Below are positions 33,697-42,264 of a stretch of DNA of 64,000 nucleotides, one piece after another. Each line of letters begins with the position of its first letter. Within the stretch, counting starts at the first letter, position 1. Both the position numbers and the translations under genes were made by a program. Under the pieces are notes generated by a model. The model made no database searches. It worked only from the letters and a program-made list of their open reading frames with translations, and was not told the DNA's origin. Origin of the DNA: Nocardia sp. CDC159 (GTDB lineage: Bacteria > Actinomycetota > Actinomycetes > Mycobacteriales > Mycobacteriaceae); NCBI RefSeq assembly GCF_023740735.1, contig NZ_JAMRXH010000006.1, positions 248,001-312,000 on the forward strand, read 5' to 3'.

Positions 33697-34049
33697 CGAG
33701 CTCGTCCTATCGCATCGGCGGCACACGAGGACCGCATGCCTTCCGTCGAACTGTGGAGCGCGTCGAGCGAATGTCGTACCGAGGGGGTGAGGCACAGTGC
33801 GGGTAATGCGGGGGCGATCGCCCGGTCGAGCCTGCGCAAGGCGTCGTGCAGCCGGTCCGTGGCGTCGCTGACCTCGGCCAATGCGTCGTGCACCGCGGCC
33901 GAGCCGATCGTATCAGCGATCGTGTCGAGGTCGGCCTCGATCCGCCGGGCCGCCGCGGCGGCCGCGGCGATGCGGCGTTGCGCCGCGGCGGCGCTCACCG
34001 TGCAGGACACGATGAGCGCCGCCGCCCGGCGCCGCAGGCTACGCGACAT
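33693..34049 (-). CDS. small helical protein coupled to the STAND gene
   Basis: A 118-aa, Ala/Arg-rich, strongly helical protein. The N-terminus (RRRAAALIVSCTVSAAAAQRR) could be a short membrane anchor; residues 25-80 have heptad-like Leu/Ile/Ala spacing that suggests a coiled coil (ADLDTIADTIGSAAVHDAL). The ATG lies inside the end of the preceding gene (11-bp overlap), and the stop overlaps the GTG of the STAND gene by four bases. That packing supports a real gene in spite of bland composition. No family is recognised; an adaptor between membrane proteins and the STAND ATPase is a possible role. Confidence 0.5.
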   Translation of the reverse strand: MSRSLRRRAAALIVSCTVSAAAAQRRIAAAAAAARRIEADLDTIADTIGSAAVHDALAEVSDATDRLHDALRRLDRAIAPALPALCLTPSVRHSLDALHSSTEGMRSSCAADAIGRAR

Positions 34050-34320
34050 GGGACAGCGCGGTGAGAATCCCGTCCTGTACCGCGGGCAGGAAACCGAGGT
34101 TCAGCACCAGTGCCATGCCGACCGCGAGCCGGATCCGACGATGCCGGTTCCACCACCCGACCGGGCCCGTGCGCGGCCGATGGCAACGGGCGATGGTGTC
34201 GGCGTCGGCGGCGTTCTCCTCGTAGTAGCCGAAGCTGACCGGCGCGGAGGAGGTGTCGAGCAGGCCGCCGAGCGGGTCGACCGAACTGGCGCTGTTTCCG
34301 GTGAATCTCGTATCCAGCAT
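34039..34320 (-). CDS. small membrane protein of the giant-protein operon
   Basis: A 93-aa protein starting MLDTRFTGNSASSVDPLGG; the ATG at 34320 follows GAGGAG at eight bases. The N-terminal half is polar; a basic stretch (RTGPVGWWNRHRRIR) precedes one hydrophobic segment (LAVGMALVLNLGFLPAV), so it is probably a single-pass protein with its N-terminus inside. It starts 32 bp after the 181-aa gene and overlaps the next gene by 11 bp. No family is recognised. Confidence 0.6.
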   Translation of the reverse strand: MLDTRFTGNSASSVDPLGGLLDTSSAPVSFGYYEENAADADTIARCHRPRTGPVGWWNRHRRIRLAVGMALVLNLGFLPAVQDGILTALSHVA

Positions 34321-34352
34321 GGCGAACTCCTCGCTGTCGTCGCGTTCGGGGA

Positions 34353-34898
34353 TCAGGACAGGGCGGTGCTCCAGGGCCGCATCAGGGCGTCGAAGACGTC
34401 CTGGGTGAAGCGGCCGCGGCCCACCAGATCGCCGAGTACGGCGGCGGTGGCCGCGCCGTTGACCACGGTCATGGTGCCGATGGAGCCGAGCGAGGACAGC
34501 AGCCCGGCGAGATCGCCGCCGCCCGCCGCCCCGATCGTCGAGACCGCCTGTCCGGCAACCATTCCGGCGATCTGGATATTGCGGGTGCGGCCGAATTCCT
34601 TGGCGGTTTCGGCGGCGATCTGTTCCGGCTGCGGCTCGCCGGATTGCATGCCCAGCCCGCCCAGCAGCCCGGCCAGGCCGCCGCCGGGGCCACCGCTGCC
34701 CGAGGCCGCGTTCATCCGCGACTGCATCATCCGGCCCGCTTCGGCATTGAGCCGTTCCCGCTCCTCGGCGGTGAGCTGTCCGGCGCGTTCGACGATGTAC
34801 ATGACGTGCTGCCACTGCGGGCCGTAGAGGTACTCGAGGTGGAGTTCGGCATTGGGCTGGCCGAGACCGCCGTTGGCGTAGTGCGATTCGGGGTTTAT
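34353..34898 (-). CDS. 181-aa protein with apparent ATA start
   Basis: The first canonical start is the ATG at 34802 (149 aa), but it has no ribosome site, and coding character clearly continues 31 codons upstream (NPESHYANGGLGQPNAELHL then EYLYGPQWQHV). The only ribosome site, GAAGGAG, precedes an ATA at 34898 by five bases, and no ATG, GTG, TTG or CTG lies between the upstream stop and 34802. I therefore place the start at ATA. The protein has a charged N-terminal third (ERAGQLTAEERERLNAEAGR), a Gly-rich linker and a small-residue hydrophobic C-terminal half (GTMTVVNGAATAAVLGDLVG). No family is recognised. It follows the giant membrane protein after 30 bp. Confidence 0.6.
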   Translation of the reverse strand: MNPESHYANGGLGQPNAELHLEYLYGPQWQHVMYIVERAGQLTAEERERLNAEAGRMMQSRMNAASGSGGPGGGLAGLLGGLGMQSGEPQPEQIAAETAKEFGRTRNIQIAGMVAGQAVSTIGAAGGGDLAGLLSSLGSIGTMTVVNGAATAAVLGDLVGRGRFTQDVFDALMRPWSTALS

Positions 34899-34928
34899 GA
34901 CTGCTCCTTCGTTCGATGGGTGGGATTT

Positions 34929-37900
34929 TCAGAAGGTGACCGGGACGAGCCGCGGCTGGCCGCCTCGGACCGGTCCGTCGGTCACTCTCGTGCCGACCAG
35001 CGGAATATCGGCGTGCGGTTGCACCGGTGCGGCGGCCCGCTGCGGCGAGGCCATCCGCTTCTGCAGCGAGGCGACGACCTGATCGAGCGGGGCGTCGTCA
35101 CCGGGCAGATCGTCGAGGAACTGCGTTCCCGTCGGGGTCGATCCGCCGGTGACTCCGGCCCGCGGGGTGTCGTTGTCCAGCGCCGCCCGAATCGCGGAGA
35201 TGACATACGAGCGGAACGGCGGGCTCAACAGGGCCAGCAATGCCAGAGCCGCCAGGGTCAGCACCGCCGCGGCGATGCCGAGATCGGCCAGCACCCAGGG
35301 AATTCCGACCGTCAACGCCACGGCACCGGTGACCGCCGCACCGACGCCCAGCCCCACGGTCAGCGCCAGCACCACCGTCGCGGCCAGGGCGGCGAGGCCG
35401 CCCAGCAGCGCCAGCGGCACCCCGATGGCCAGCAGCGGCAGCACGATCGCCGCCGCGACGGCCAGGCCGATGAGCACGCCCAGCACCAGCGCGGCGAGCT
35501 TGGCCACCTCGAACGCGGCGAGTACGGCCAGGGCCAGCGGAACCGCGATCGCGAGGCCGATGGCGGCGGTGATCCCGGCGCCGATGGCGAATGCGATTGC
35601 CACAGCGGCCAATCCGGCCAGGGCCAGAATCGGCAGGCCCAGCAGGATGAGCGGGATGGCGGCGAGCGTGGCCAGTCCGAGCAGTGCCAGCGGCACACCG
35701 ACGGCAAGCGCGGGGACCGCGATCGCGAGGCCGATGGCGGCGGTGATCCCGGCGCCGATGGCGAATGCGATTGCCAGGGCGGGGATTCCGATCGTGGCCA
35801 GGGCCGCGAGTCCGGTCAGGGCCAGGATCGGTAGGCCCAGCAGGATGAGCGGGATGGCGGCGAGGGCGGCCAGTCCGAGCAGTGCCAGCGGGACGCCGAT
35901 GGCCAGCGCCGGGAGGGCGAGGGCGGCGGCGACCGCGAGGCCGATACCGACACCGATTGCCAGCGCGGGGATTCCGATTGCGGCGAGCGCCACGATCGCG
36001 AGCACCGGGAGCGCGAGCAGCAGTAGCGGCAACCCGAGCAGGACCACGCCCAGGCTCAGCAGGCCCAGGAGAGCCAGTGGCAGCACTACCGGAGCGCTCA
36101 GCAGCGCGAGGGCGCCGACCGCGGCCAGGGCCGCCGCCGGGATACCCGCGAGCACGATGAGCGGCAGCACCGCCAGGGTCACCAGGCCCACCAGGGCCAG
36201 CGGCAGCACGATCGGTGCGACCAGTGCGGCCAGCACACCGAAGGCGGCGGCGGCCAGCACCGGCAGGGCCACGGCCGCGATCACGGCCAGGCCGATCGCG
36301 ACGAAGGGCGCCGCGGCCAAGGCCAGCGCGCCGATTCCGGCCAGTGCCAGGACCGGGACGGCCAGCGCCAGCAGCAGCGGCAGCAGGGCCAGCGCCAGCA
36401 GGCCGAGCAACGCCAGCGGCACGAGCAGGCCGAGCAGCGGAACCGAAAGCGCCACCGTCACAGCGACTCCGATGCCGATGCCCACCGCACCCGCGACGAT
36501 CGCGGCGATGGCGGCCAGTGCCAGTAGCGGCAGCGCGATGGCCGCCGCGACCGCGAGGCCGATCCCGATACCGATCACGGTGGCCAGTGCCAGCAGCGGC
36601 AGTGCGACGGCCGCCGCGATGGCCAGGCCGATCCCGATACCGATGGCCGTGGCCAGTGCCAGTAGTGGCAGTGCGACGGTCGCCGCGATGGCCAGGCCGA
36701 TCCCGATACCGATGGCGAGAGTCGGAATGGCGACGGCCAGGATTCCGGCCAGCACCACCGCGGCCAGCGCGGGCAGTGCGGTGAAGTCCATCGCCAGGCT
36801 GAGCAGCCACAGGAACGCCGCCAGACCCTTGCCGACGACGACCAGTCCGATGGCCAAGGTCACCAGGATCGCCGGGATGCCGAAGAAGCCGAACGCCTCG
36901 ACCGCCAAAGAGATTGCGGCAGCGGTCAATCCGGCGGCCATGAACGGCGACCAGATCGCCAGCAGCGCCAGCGCGATGATCGGGGAGATCGCCGTGGACA
37001 CGACCGGCGCGAACGGCCCGAAGATGAGGAACGGGATGCTCAGCACCCCGGCCCACACGGCATACGGAATCCCCATGACGACCGTCGCGATCGACAGCAC
37101 CAGACCCACGGCGGCGGACAGGACGCCCCCGGCCAGGACCACCACGGCCAGCGCGGCCAATCCGACGAAGTCCTCCGCGGCGATGAGAATGGCCGCCACG
37201 GCGAGCGCGACGATACCGACCGGGATCGCCACGAGCGCGAGCGGCGGGAACAGCAGCGAACCGAGCACCCAGGTGCCGACGATCATCAGAATGCTCAGCG
37301 CCAGCGGAATGCTGCTGCCCACGGTCAACACCGCGGCCAACCCGGCCAGCAGGGTGCCCGCCAGCACCGTGACGCCGACACCGCCGAGGGTCGCCACCAG
37401 CTGACCGAAGACCAGCAGCGGGATGGCCAGCAGCGCCAGCGGCGGATTGATCGCGATGAGCGCGAACGCGGTGAGCGTCATCATCACCCAGCTGAAGATG
37501 TTGACGACCAGACCGCCCACGAAGACGGCGGCGACGGCCGCGACGGCGGTCACGATCGCGGCGGCGGTGACCGCGATCAGGCCGCCGCCGGTGAACACGT
37601 AGTTCGCCGCGGCGAGTGCCATGATCCCGGCCGCGCTGGCGGCGGCGAACGCGACCAGCGGGATCCACGCGAACGGCAGCGTATAGGGCATGGCCAGCGC
37701 CAGCAGCGCGCCGAGCGCGAGCACGCCGAACGCCCAGCCCGCGGCCGCGGTCAGCAGGAAGCTGGTGCAGAAGGCAAGGACCAGACCGGAAATGCCGACG
37801 CCGGTGAACAGGAACAGCAGCCCCAGCGCGGCCGGTGCGACGACCAGCGCCAGGAAGAACAGCGGCGACAGCAGCGGCCCGAGGACCGGAATGGCGAAGG

Positions 37901-39986
37901 TCAGGAAGATGGTGGCGGCAAGTCCGGCCACCACGGCCACCGCGGTGGCGATGATGCCCGCGGCGGCGGTCAGCAGCACGGCCGCGGCCCCGAACCACCA
38001 GAACACGAACGCCGCGGCCAGATGCAGGGCGGTCGCGACCAGCGCCCAGGCCATCAGAATGGTGATGGCCGCGGTGCCGACCACCGAGATGCTGAGCAGA
38101 CCCGCCAGCGACACCGCGCCGACCGCGACGCCGATGACGAGCGCGGCCGCGCCGAACAGGATCAGTGCTGCCAGGCCCAGCACGGCCAGGATCGGCAGCG
38201 CGATCAGACCCCACGGGGTGAGCAGCGAGGCCAGGGCGAGCGCACCCGCCAGCAGTGCGGAGATCACGAAAGTCGCCGCGAGCGTGCCGAATCCGGCGAT
38301 GGCCGTGGCGATCATGCCAACCACCAGGATGCCGAAGGCGAGGGTGAAGATGAGCGGCACGGTGATCAGGCCGAAGAACGGCGCGAGGGCGGCGGCCAGC
38401 AGGCCGATGGCCATGGTGACGATGAACAGGGCCGCCGTCGTGACCAGCCCCAGCGCCGTCACGACCAGCGACACCGCGATACCGCCGACCACGGTCACGG
38501 CGAAGGCGGCGAGCCCGAACGCCAGAATGATCGGCGCGAGGATCTGGAAGGCGATGAACGCCAACGGGATTCCCACGATCAACACCGGAATCGCGACGAT
38601 GGCCAGCACGACCAGCACCGGGATGGCGAGGATCGCAGCCACGGCCAGCACGGGCAGCGCGACGATCGCGAGCCCGCCGAGCACGACGGCCCCGATCACC
38701 AGCGCACCGATCACGATGGGCGCGGCCAGCAGCGCGACTATGCCGATGGCGCCGATCGCCAGGGCACCGGCGAACAGCAGCGGTACGATCACCAGCAGCC
38801 CGAGCGCGGGCACACCCAGCAATTGCAGCGCGGCATGGTGCGTGCCCACCAGACCGGTGTTGGTCAACATCGCGCGAATGTCGTTGAGCAGCGGCTTCAA
38901 CGCGGTACCCGGATCGGAGATCAGGCTCAGCACCGGGCTCACATAGCTGAGCAGCGGGGCCAGCCCACCCAGCACGGGCGATACGTAGCCGAGCACGGTC
39001 GCGGCCAGGGCCTCGAAGCCGCCGCCCTGCTGGCCGCCGATCTGCCGCAGGGCCTCGGCCAAGTGCTGCAAGGGATCTCCGGCGCCGAGGGTGTCGCCGA
39101 GGATCGGCTGGAGCAGCTCGCGCAGGCCCTGCCGCGGGTCGTCCTCGTGCGGGAGGCCGAAGATCGTGCGCGCCTGGTTGAGTAGATCGGTGATGGGGTT
39201 GGCGTCGGTGTCGCGGCGGTACCCGGCCTGCTCGATCGCCTGGTCGACGAAGCCCAGCAGGTCGTTGACGGGCTGACGCAGCGGGCCGGAGGGGAATGCT
39301 CGATCGGACCATTCCGCGAGTTGCTTCAGGTCCAGTCCGGAGCCCAGCACCTGGGCGGCGATCTGGGCCAGCTCGTTCACCGGAGCCGCGACCGGGCCCA
39401 CCGGGTTCACGGTGTCGGTGGTGCCCACCGCGTTGTTGCGGAGCTGATCCGCGATGCCGGGAACCGAGATCGGCGCCGGGGCGTCCGGGCGGATCGTTGC
39501 GGGCCCGCTGGCCTGAGCCGGATCGGCGGGCGGGACCGGAACACCGAAGGCGTCGAGCGCCTGGCCGATCGCATTGCCCGCCATGGCTCCCAGATCCGGT
39601 CCGGCCTGCGGCGCGACGGTCTCGAGGTTCGGCACGGCCTGGGCGAGGTCGGGAATGGCGTTGCCCAGACCGGAGACGACGGCCCCCAGGTCGGGCAGGC
39701 CCGGGACGGCACCGGGAGCGCCGACGGCGGGCCGCACCCCGAGATCGGGCAGGGCGCGCAGGGCGCCGGGGGTCCCGACGGCGGGATGCAGGTCGAGATC
39801 GCCGGTGGTCTTCACCAGCGGCGTCGGCGGCGGCACATCGGCCTGCGCCTTGGCGCCGGTCGCCAGGGCCCCGGCCATCGACGCGAAGGCGGCGGCGGCG
39901 TAGAGACCGCGGCGGTTGCGCTGGACTTCCTTACGATGCTTGCCCCCGCGCCGGGCGGCGTACGAGGGGTTGCTGGGTGCAGACAT
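34929..39986 (-). CDS. giant repetitive polytopic membrane protein
   Basis: A 1685-aa protein; the ATG follows GAAAGG. Residues 1-49 are a basic region and signal peptide (GLYAAAAFASMAGALATGAK, cleavage near AQA). Residues 50-400 are Pro/Gly/Asp-rich and probably extracytoplasmic (DLDLHPAVGTPG, LPDLG repeats, ending with two YVSPVL motifs). Residues 400-1580 are nearly continuous hydrophobic segments of Ala, Leu, Ile, Val, Gly and Pro, enough for some 40-50 helices, with very few charges. The C-terminal 100 residues are polar. The hydrophobic part contains tandem duplications: 23-aa units (GIGIGLAIAAAVALPLLALA) and about 58-66-aa units. It heads an operon ending in the STAND ATPase. I recognise no transporter or enzyme motif; function is unknown. 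Confidence 0.75.
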   Translation of the reverse strand: MSAPSNPSYAARRGGKHRKEVQRNRRGLYAAAAFASMAGALATGAKAQADVPPPTPLVKTTGDLDLHPAVGTPGALRALPDLGVRPAVGAPGAVPGLPDLGAVVSGLGNAIPDLAQAVPNLETVAPQAGPDLGAMAGNAIGQALDAFGVPVPPADPAQASGPATIRPDAPAPISVPGIADQLRNNAVGTTDTVNPVGPVAAPVNELAQIAAQVLGSGLDLKQLAEWSDRAFPSGPLRQPVNDLLGFVDQAIEQAGYRRDTDANPITDLLNQARTIFGLPHEDDPRQGLRELLQPILGDTLGAGDPLQHLAEALRQIGGQQGGGFEALAATVLGYVSPVLGGLAPLLSYVSPVLSLISDPGTALKPLLNDIRAMLTNTGLVGTHHAALQLLGVPALGLLVIVPLLFAGALAIGAIGIVALLAAPIVIGALVIGAVVLGGLAIVALPVLAVAAILAIPVLVVLAIVAIPVLIVGIPLAFIAFQILAPIILAFGLAAFAVTVVGGIAVSLVVTALGLVTTAALFIVTMAIGLLAAALAPFFGLITVPLIFTLAFGILVVGMIATAIAGFGTLAATFVISALLAGALALASLLTPWGLIALPILAVLGLAALILFGAAALVIGVAVGAVSLAGLLSISVVGTAAITILMAWALVATALHLAAAFVFWWFGAAAVLLTAAAGIIATAVAVVAGLAATIFLTFAIPVLGPLLSPLFFLALVVAPAALGLLFLFTGVGISGLVLAFCTSFLLTAAAGWAFGVLALGALLALAMPYTLPFAWIPLVAFAAASAAGIMALAAANYVFTGGGLIAVTAAAIVTAVAAVAAVFVGGLVVNIFSWVMMTLTAFALIAINPPLALLAIPLLVFGQLVATLGGVGVTVLAGTLLAGLAAVLTVGSSIPLALSILMIVGTWVLGSLLFPPLALVAIPVGIVALAVAAILIAAEDFVGLAALAVVVLAGGVLSAAVGLVLSIATVVMGIPYAVWAGVLSIPFLIFGPFAPVVSTAISPIIALALLAIWSPFMAAGLTAAAISLAVEAFGFFGIPAILVTLAIGLVVVGKGLAAFLWLLSLAMDFTALPALAAVVLAGILAVAIPTLAIGIGIGLAIAATVALPLLALATAIGIGIGLAIAAAVALPLLALATVIGIGIGLAVAAAIALPLLALAAIAAIVAGAVGIGIGVAVTVALSVPLLGLLVPLALLGLLALALLPLLLALAVPVLALAGIGALALAAAPFVAIGLAVIAAVALPVLAAAAFGVLAALVAPIVLPLALVGLVTLAVLPLIVLAGIPAAALAAVGALALLSAPVVLPLALLGLLSLGVVLLGLPLLLLALPVLAIVALAAIGIPALAIGVGIGLAVAAALALPALAIGVPLALLGLAALAAIPLILLGLPILALTGLAALATIGIPALAIAFAIGAGITAAIGLAIAVPALAVGVPLALLGLATLAAIPLILLGLPILALAGLAAVAIAFAIGAGITAAIGLAIAVPLALAVLAAFEVAKLAALVLGVLIGLAVAAAIVLPLLAIGVPLALLGGLAALAATVVLALTVGLGVGAAVTGAVALTVGIPWVLADLGIAAAVLTLAALALLALLSPPFRSYVISAIRAALDNDTPRAGVTGGSTPTGTQFLDDLPGDDAPLDQVVASLQKRMASPQRAAAPVQPHADIPLVGTRVTDGPVRGGQPRLVPVTF
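35542..35913. repeat. two-copy 174/198-bp coding repeat
   Basis: Two imperfect direct copies start at 35542 and 35716 and differ by a 24-base indel. They encode repeated helical units (IAFAIGAGITAAIGLAIAVP) near the C-terminal end of the giant protein. Long stretches are identical, such as CCCAGCAGGATGAGCGGGAT in both copies. Confidence 0.7.
36514..36720. repeat. three tandem 69-bp coding repeats
   Basis: Units begin at 36514, 36583 and 36652, each carrying GCCAGTGCCAG near the start and GATCCCGATACCGAT near the end. They encode 23-aa units with GIGIGLA. The near-identity at nucleotide level points to recent slippage or recombination within the giant gene. Confidence 0.75.
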
Positions 39987-40077
39987 GGGTGAACCTTTCG
40001 ATCGAATGGGAACAGCGAGTGCCCAACCGGTATCGGTCGGTTCCGGCCACGAGCCCGCCGGAGGTCAGCGAGAGCGA

Positions 40078-40374
40078 CTAGGCGGGGCCGGTCTCGCCGT
40101 CGGCGCAGACCGCCCGGGACACCCCGCCCTCGGTCCCGAGGGTGGTGCCGACGCGGGTGTGCAGCAGGCCGCCGATATCACGGCAGCGAATGAAGGCGTG
40201 GGCACCGGCACCGGCGCCGGGCGAGCAGGTGAGAGTGGCCTGATCGGCCACCGAACTGTCGTAGCTGCACCCGTCGGAAATCGGGTTCGCCGTCGCCGAA
40301 CCGGCGACGACCACCGAGGAAACGAGCGCCAGCACATACGCGGCTAACACAGCGAAGCGGATTTTGAAGTGCAT
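40078..40374 (-). CDS. small secreted Cys-containing protein
   Basis: A 98-aa protein beginning MHFKIRFAVLAAYVLALVSS, a clear signal peptide with cleavage after GSATA. The mature part of about 70 residues has four cysteines (NPISDGC, LTC, FIRC, RAVC) that could form two disulfides, and several Gly/Ala/Thr-rich loops. No ribosome site is obvious before the ATG. It lies 91 bp upstream of the giant membrane protein on the same strand and could be transcribed with it. No family is recognised. Confidence 0.65.
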   Translation of the reverse strand: MHFKIRFAVLAAYVLALVSSVVVAGSATANPISDGCSYDSSVADQATLTCSPGAGAGAHAFIRCRDIGGLLHTRVGTTLGTEGGVSRAVCADGETGPA

Positions 40375-40571
40375 GCGGAGATGTTCTGGTGCCCCGATTG
40401 GCCGGTCAATGAGAAGTTGTGGGACATTTCGTATCACCGCAGCTAGAAATGCTGCCGCGGAGTATCCGCTGCGGATTTTTCCTGCGCGATCCTTACGGCT
40501 GCGCCTCTTGCGCTCCGCTGCGATATGTGGTCAGGGCGGGGTTGTGCGCAGTCGATTAAGCTAACCGTTGG

Positions 40572-41132
40572 CTAGCTTTCGGGTCGCAGCTCCGCCGCGC
40601 CGAAGGAGACGCGGAACCGTTCACACCAGATGCTGACGCTGGTGTATTCGCTCAGCTCGACCTCGGCGGGGATGGCGTAGTTCTGATTACCCCTGTTGCC
40701 TTTCAGGCTGCCCAGATCGGTGTGCTTGCCGTCGTCGAAGACGAACCAGCCGGCTTTGCCCGTGCGTACCGGGGCATCGGTGAGCCAGACGCGCAGCGCG
40801 GGCCCGTCGGAGGTATCGAGGTCCGTCAGCCGCAGCACCCGTCCGCCGTCGGGCAGGCGCAGGATCGACGCCGTGCCCGAGGTCCCATGTTCGTGGGAGA
40901 CGAATTCGCCCCGGGCCAGCACGCGCGGCTCGGGCGCGCCGGTCGGCGCGACGACCGCCGGCACCGCTTCGTCGACGGTCGTGTTCGTGAACAGCCGCCA
41001 CGGCTGAAACAGCGCCAACCCGACGCCGAGCCCGACCACCAGGACGACGGCGAGCACCCAGCTGATCGGCGAGCGCACCACCCTGCGGGCGAACGATGGA
41101 CGGCCGCTCCTCGGCATCTCGGTCGACCCCAT
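40572..41132 (-). CDS. membrane-anchored DM13-domain protein
   Basis: A 186-aa protein. The ATG at 41132 follows GAGGAGA; the longer frame upstream is not used. A basic cytoplasmic tail precedes one transmembrane helix (WVLAVVLVVGLGVGLALF, about residues 24-41). The extracytoplasmic domain (75-185) matches DM13: GEFVSHEHGTSGTASILRLP, DTSDGPALRVWLTD, LGSLKGNRGNQNYAIP and SIWCERFRVSFGAAEL. DM13 has been proposed as a redox-linked cytochrome-b-like fold with a conserved Cys, also visible here. The partner is unknown. It is divergent from the universal stress gene. Confidence 0.85.
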   Translation of the reverse strand: MGSTEMPRSGRPSFARRVVRSPISWVLAVVLVVGLGVGLALFQPWRLFTNTTVDEAVPAVVAPTGAPEPRVLARGEFVSHEHGTSGTASILRLPDGGRVLRLTDLDTSDGPALRVWLTDAPVRTGKAGWFVFDDGKHTDLGSLKGNRGNQNYAIPAEVELSEYTSVSIWCERFRVSFGAAELRPES

Positions 41133-41361
41133 TTGGTTCTCCTCACGAACTCGTGTCAACCCCTTCGGCAGCCAACGCTGCCAGAACCACCGCGTCGGAT
41201 CCCGCGAAACCGCCGCCCCCGGCCCGGCCGTCACACAATGTTCAGCAGTCTCCGGTCGGCCCCACCCGCAGTGACCTTCGACCATCCCACCGACTTCCCG
41301 GACCATCGATGCTGAAAGGCAACCCGAGCGGTAATGCGAATCGGAAAGCAAGGAGAACCGT

Positions 41362-42258
41362 ATGAACGAGCAGGCAATCGTGGCCGCGGTCGACGGCTCG
41401 GCCGTGTCCTGTCACGCGGCCGGGTGGGCGGCGGCCGAGGCCGTGCTACGCGGCTGGCGGCTGGAGTTGGTGACCTCGGTATACGTTCCGACCGGGTGGG
41501 GTCCGGGCGCGGTGCTCGTCGACGGTGAAATGGACTGGCTGCGCCAGGACGGCGAGCGGATCCTCGCCGAGGCCGTCCGGATCGTCCGCCTGGCCGTGCC
41601 CGAAGTGCCCGAGATCACCACGACGGTAACCTTCGAGCCGATCATTTCCGATCTCATCGCCCGGTCGAAGCGGGCGCACATGGTGGTCGTGGGCAGTCGC
41701 GGTCAGGGCGCGCTGCGGCGCGGGCTGCTCGGGTCGGTGAGCACCGCGGTCACCCGGCACGCGTATTGCCCGGTGGCCGTGATTCATTCGTGGTCGGCCG
41801 TCGACCCGGTGTCGGCGGAGAAGCCGGTGCTGGTCGGTGTCGATGGCAGCGAGAACAGCGTGCCCGCCCTGGAGCTGGCCTTCGAGGAGGCCGCCCGGCG
41901 CGGCGTCGGCGTGACCGCCCTGCATGCCTGGAGCGACGTCGGCATCGGCATGGAGGTGCCGATGATGGGCTGGGACGACACCATCCGGGAACAGGAGCAG
42001 ACGGCGCTGGCCGAAAGCCTGGCCGGCTACGCGGAGCGTTACCCGGAGGTGCCGGTGCGGCGAATCCTGGTGCAGGACCGCCCCGTTCGCGCCCTGGTCG
42101 ACGAGTCGGACAATGCCCAACTCGTCGTCGTGGGCAGCCACGGCCGCGGCGGCTTCACCGGAATGCTGCTCGGATCCACCAGCAACGCGGTCCTGCACTC
42201 GGTCGAGACCCCGCTCGTGATCGTGCGGCGGCGAGCCGACCAGGAGCAGACCGGATAG
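41362..42258 (+). CDS. universal stress protein, two domains
   Basis: A 298-aa cytoplasmic protein made of tandem USP domains (about 1-145 and 150-295). Both carry the ATP-binding G-2x-G-9x-G(S/T) motif: GSRGQGALRRGLLGSVSTAV and GSHGRGGFTGMLLGSTSNAV. Domain starts are AIVAAVDGSAVSCHAAGWAA and PVLVGVDGSENSVPALELAF. Such tandem proteins bind ATP and are induced under hypoxia or stationary phase in mycobacteria (DosR-type regulation), though I saw no clear DosR box. The ATG follows AAGGAG. It is convergent with the propeller gene after 6 bp. Confidence 0.92.
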   Translation: MNEQAIVAAVDGSAVSCHAAGWAAAEAVLRGWRLELVTSVYVPTGWGPGAVLVDGEMDWLRQDGERILAEAVRIVRLAVPEVPEITTTVTFEPIISDLIARSKRAHMVVVGSRGQGALRRGLLGSVSTAVTRHAYCPVAVIHSWSAVDPVSAEKPVLVGVDGSENSVPALELAFEEAARRGVGVTALHAWSDVGIGMEVPMMGWDDTIREQEQTALAESLAGYAERYPEVPVRRILVQDRPVRALVDESDNAQLVVVGSHGRGGFTGMLLGSTSNAVLHSVETPLVIVRRRADQEQTG

Positions 42259-42264
42259 CCCGGC

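Noticed and set aside
36514..36720. Tandem 69-bp repeats considered as a CRISPR-like array
   Set aside because: The repeats are contiguous, in frame and encode membrane helices; there are no unique spacers and no cas genes.
35149..37404. 751-codon Ser/Thr/Ala/Pro-rich frame antisense to the giant membrane protein
   Set aside because: Its composition is the complement of a hydrophobic repeat sequence. The opposite strand has a start with a ribosome site, a signal peptide and a logical operon.
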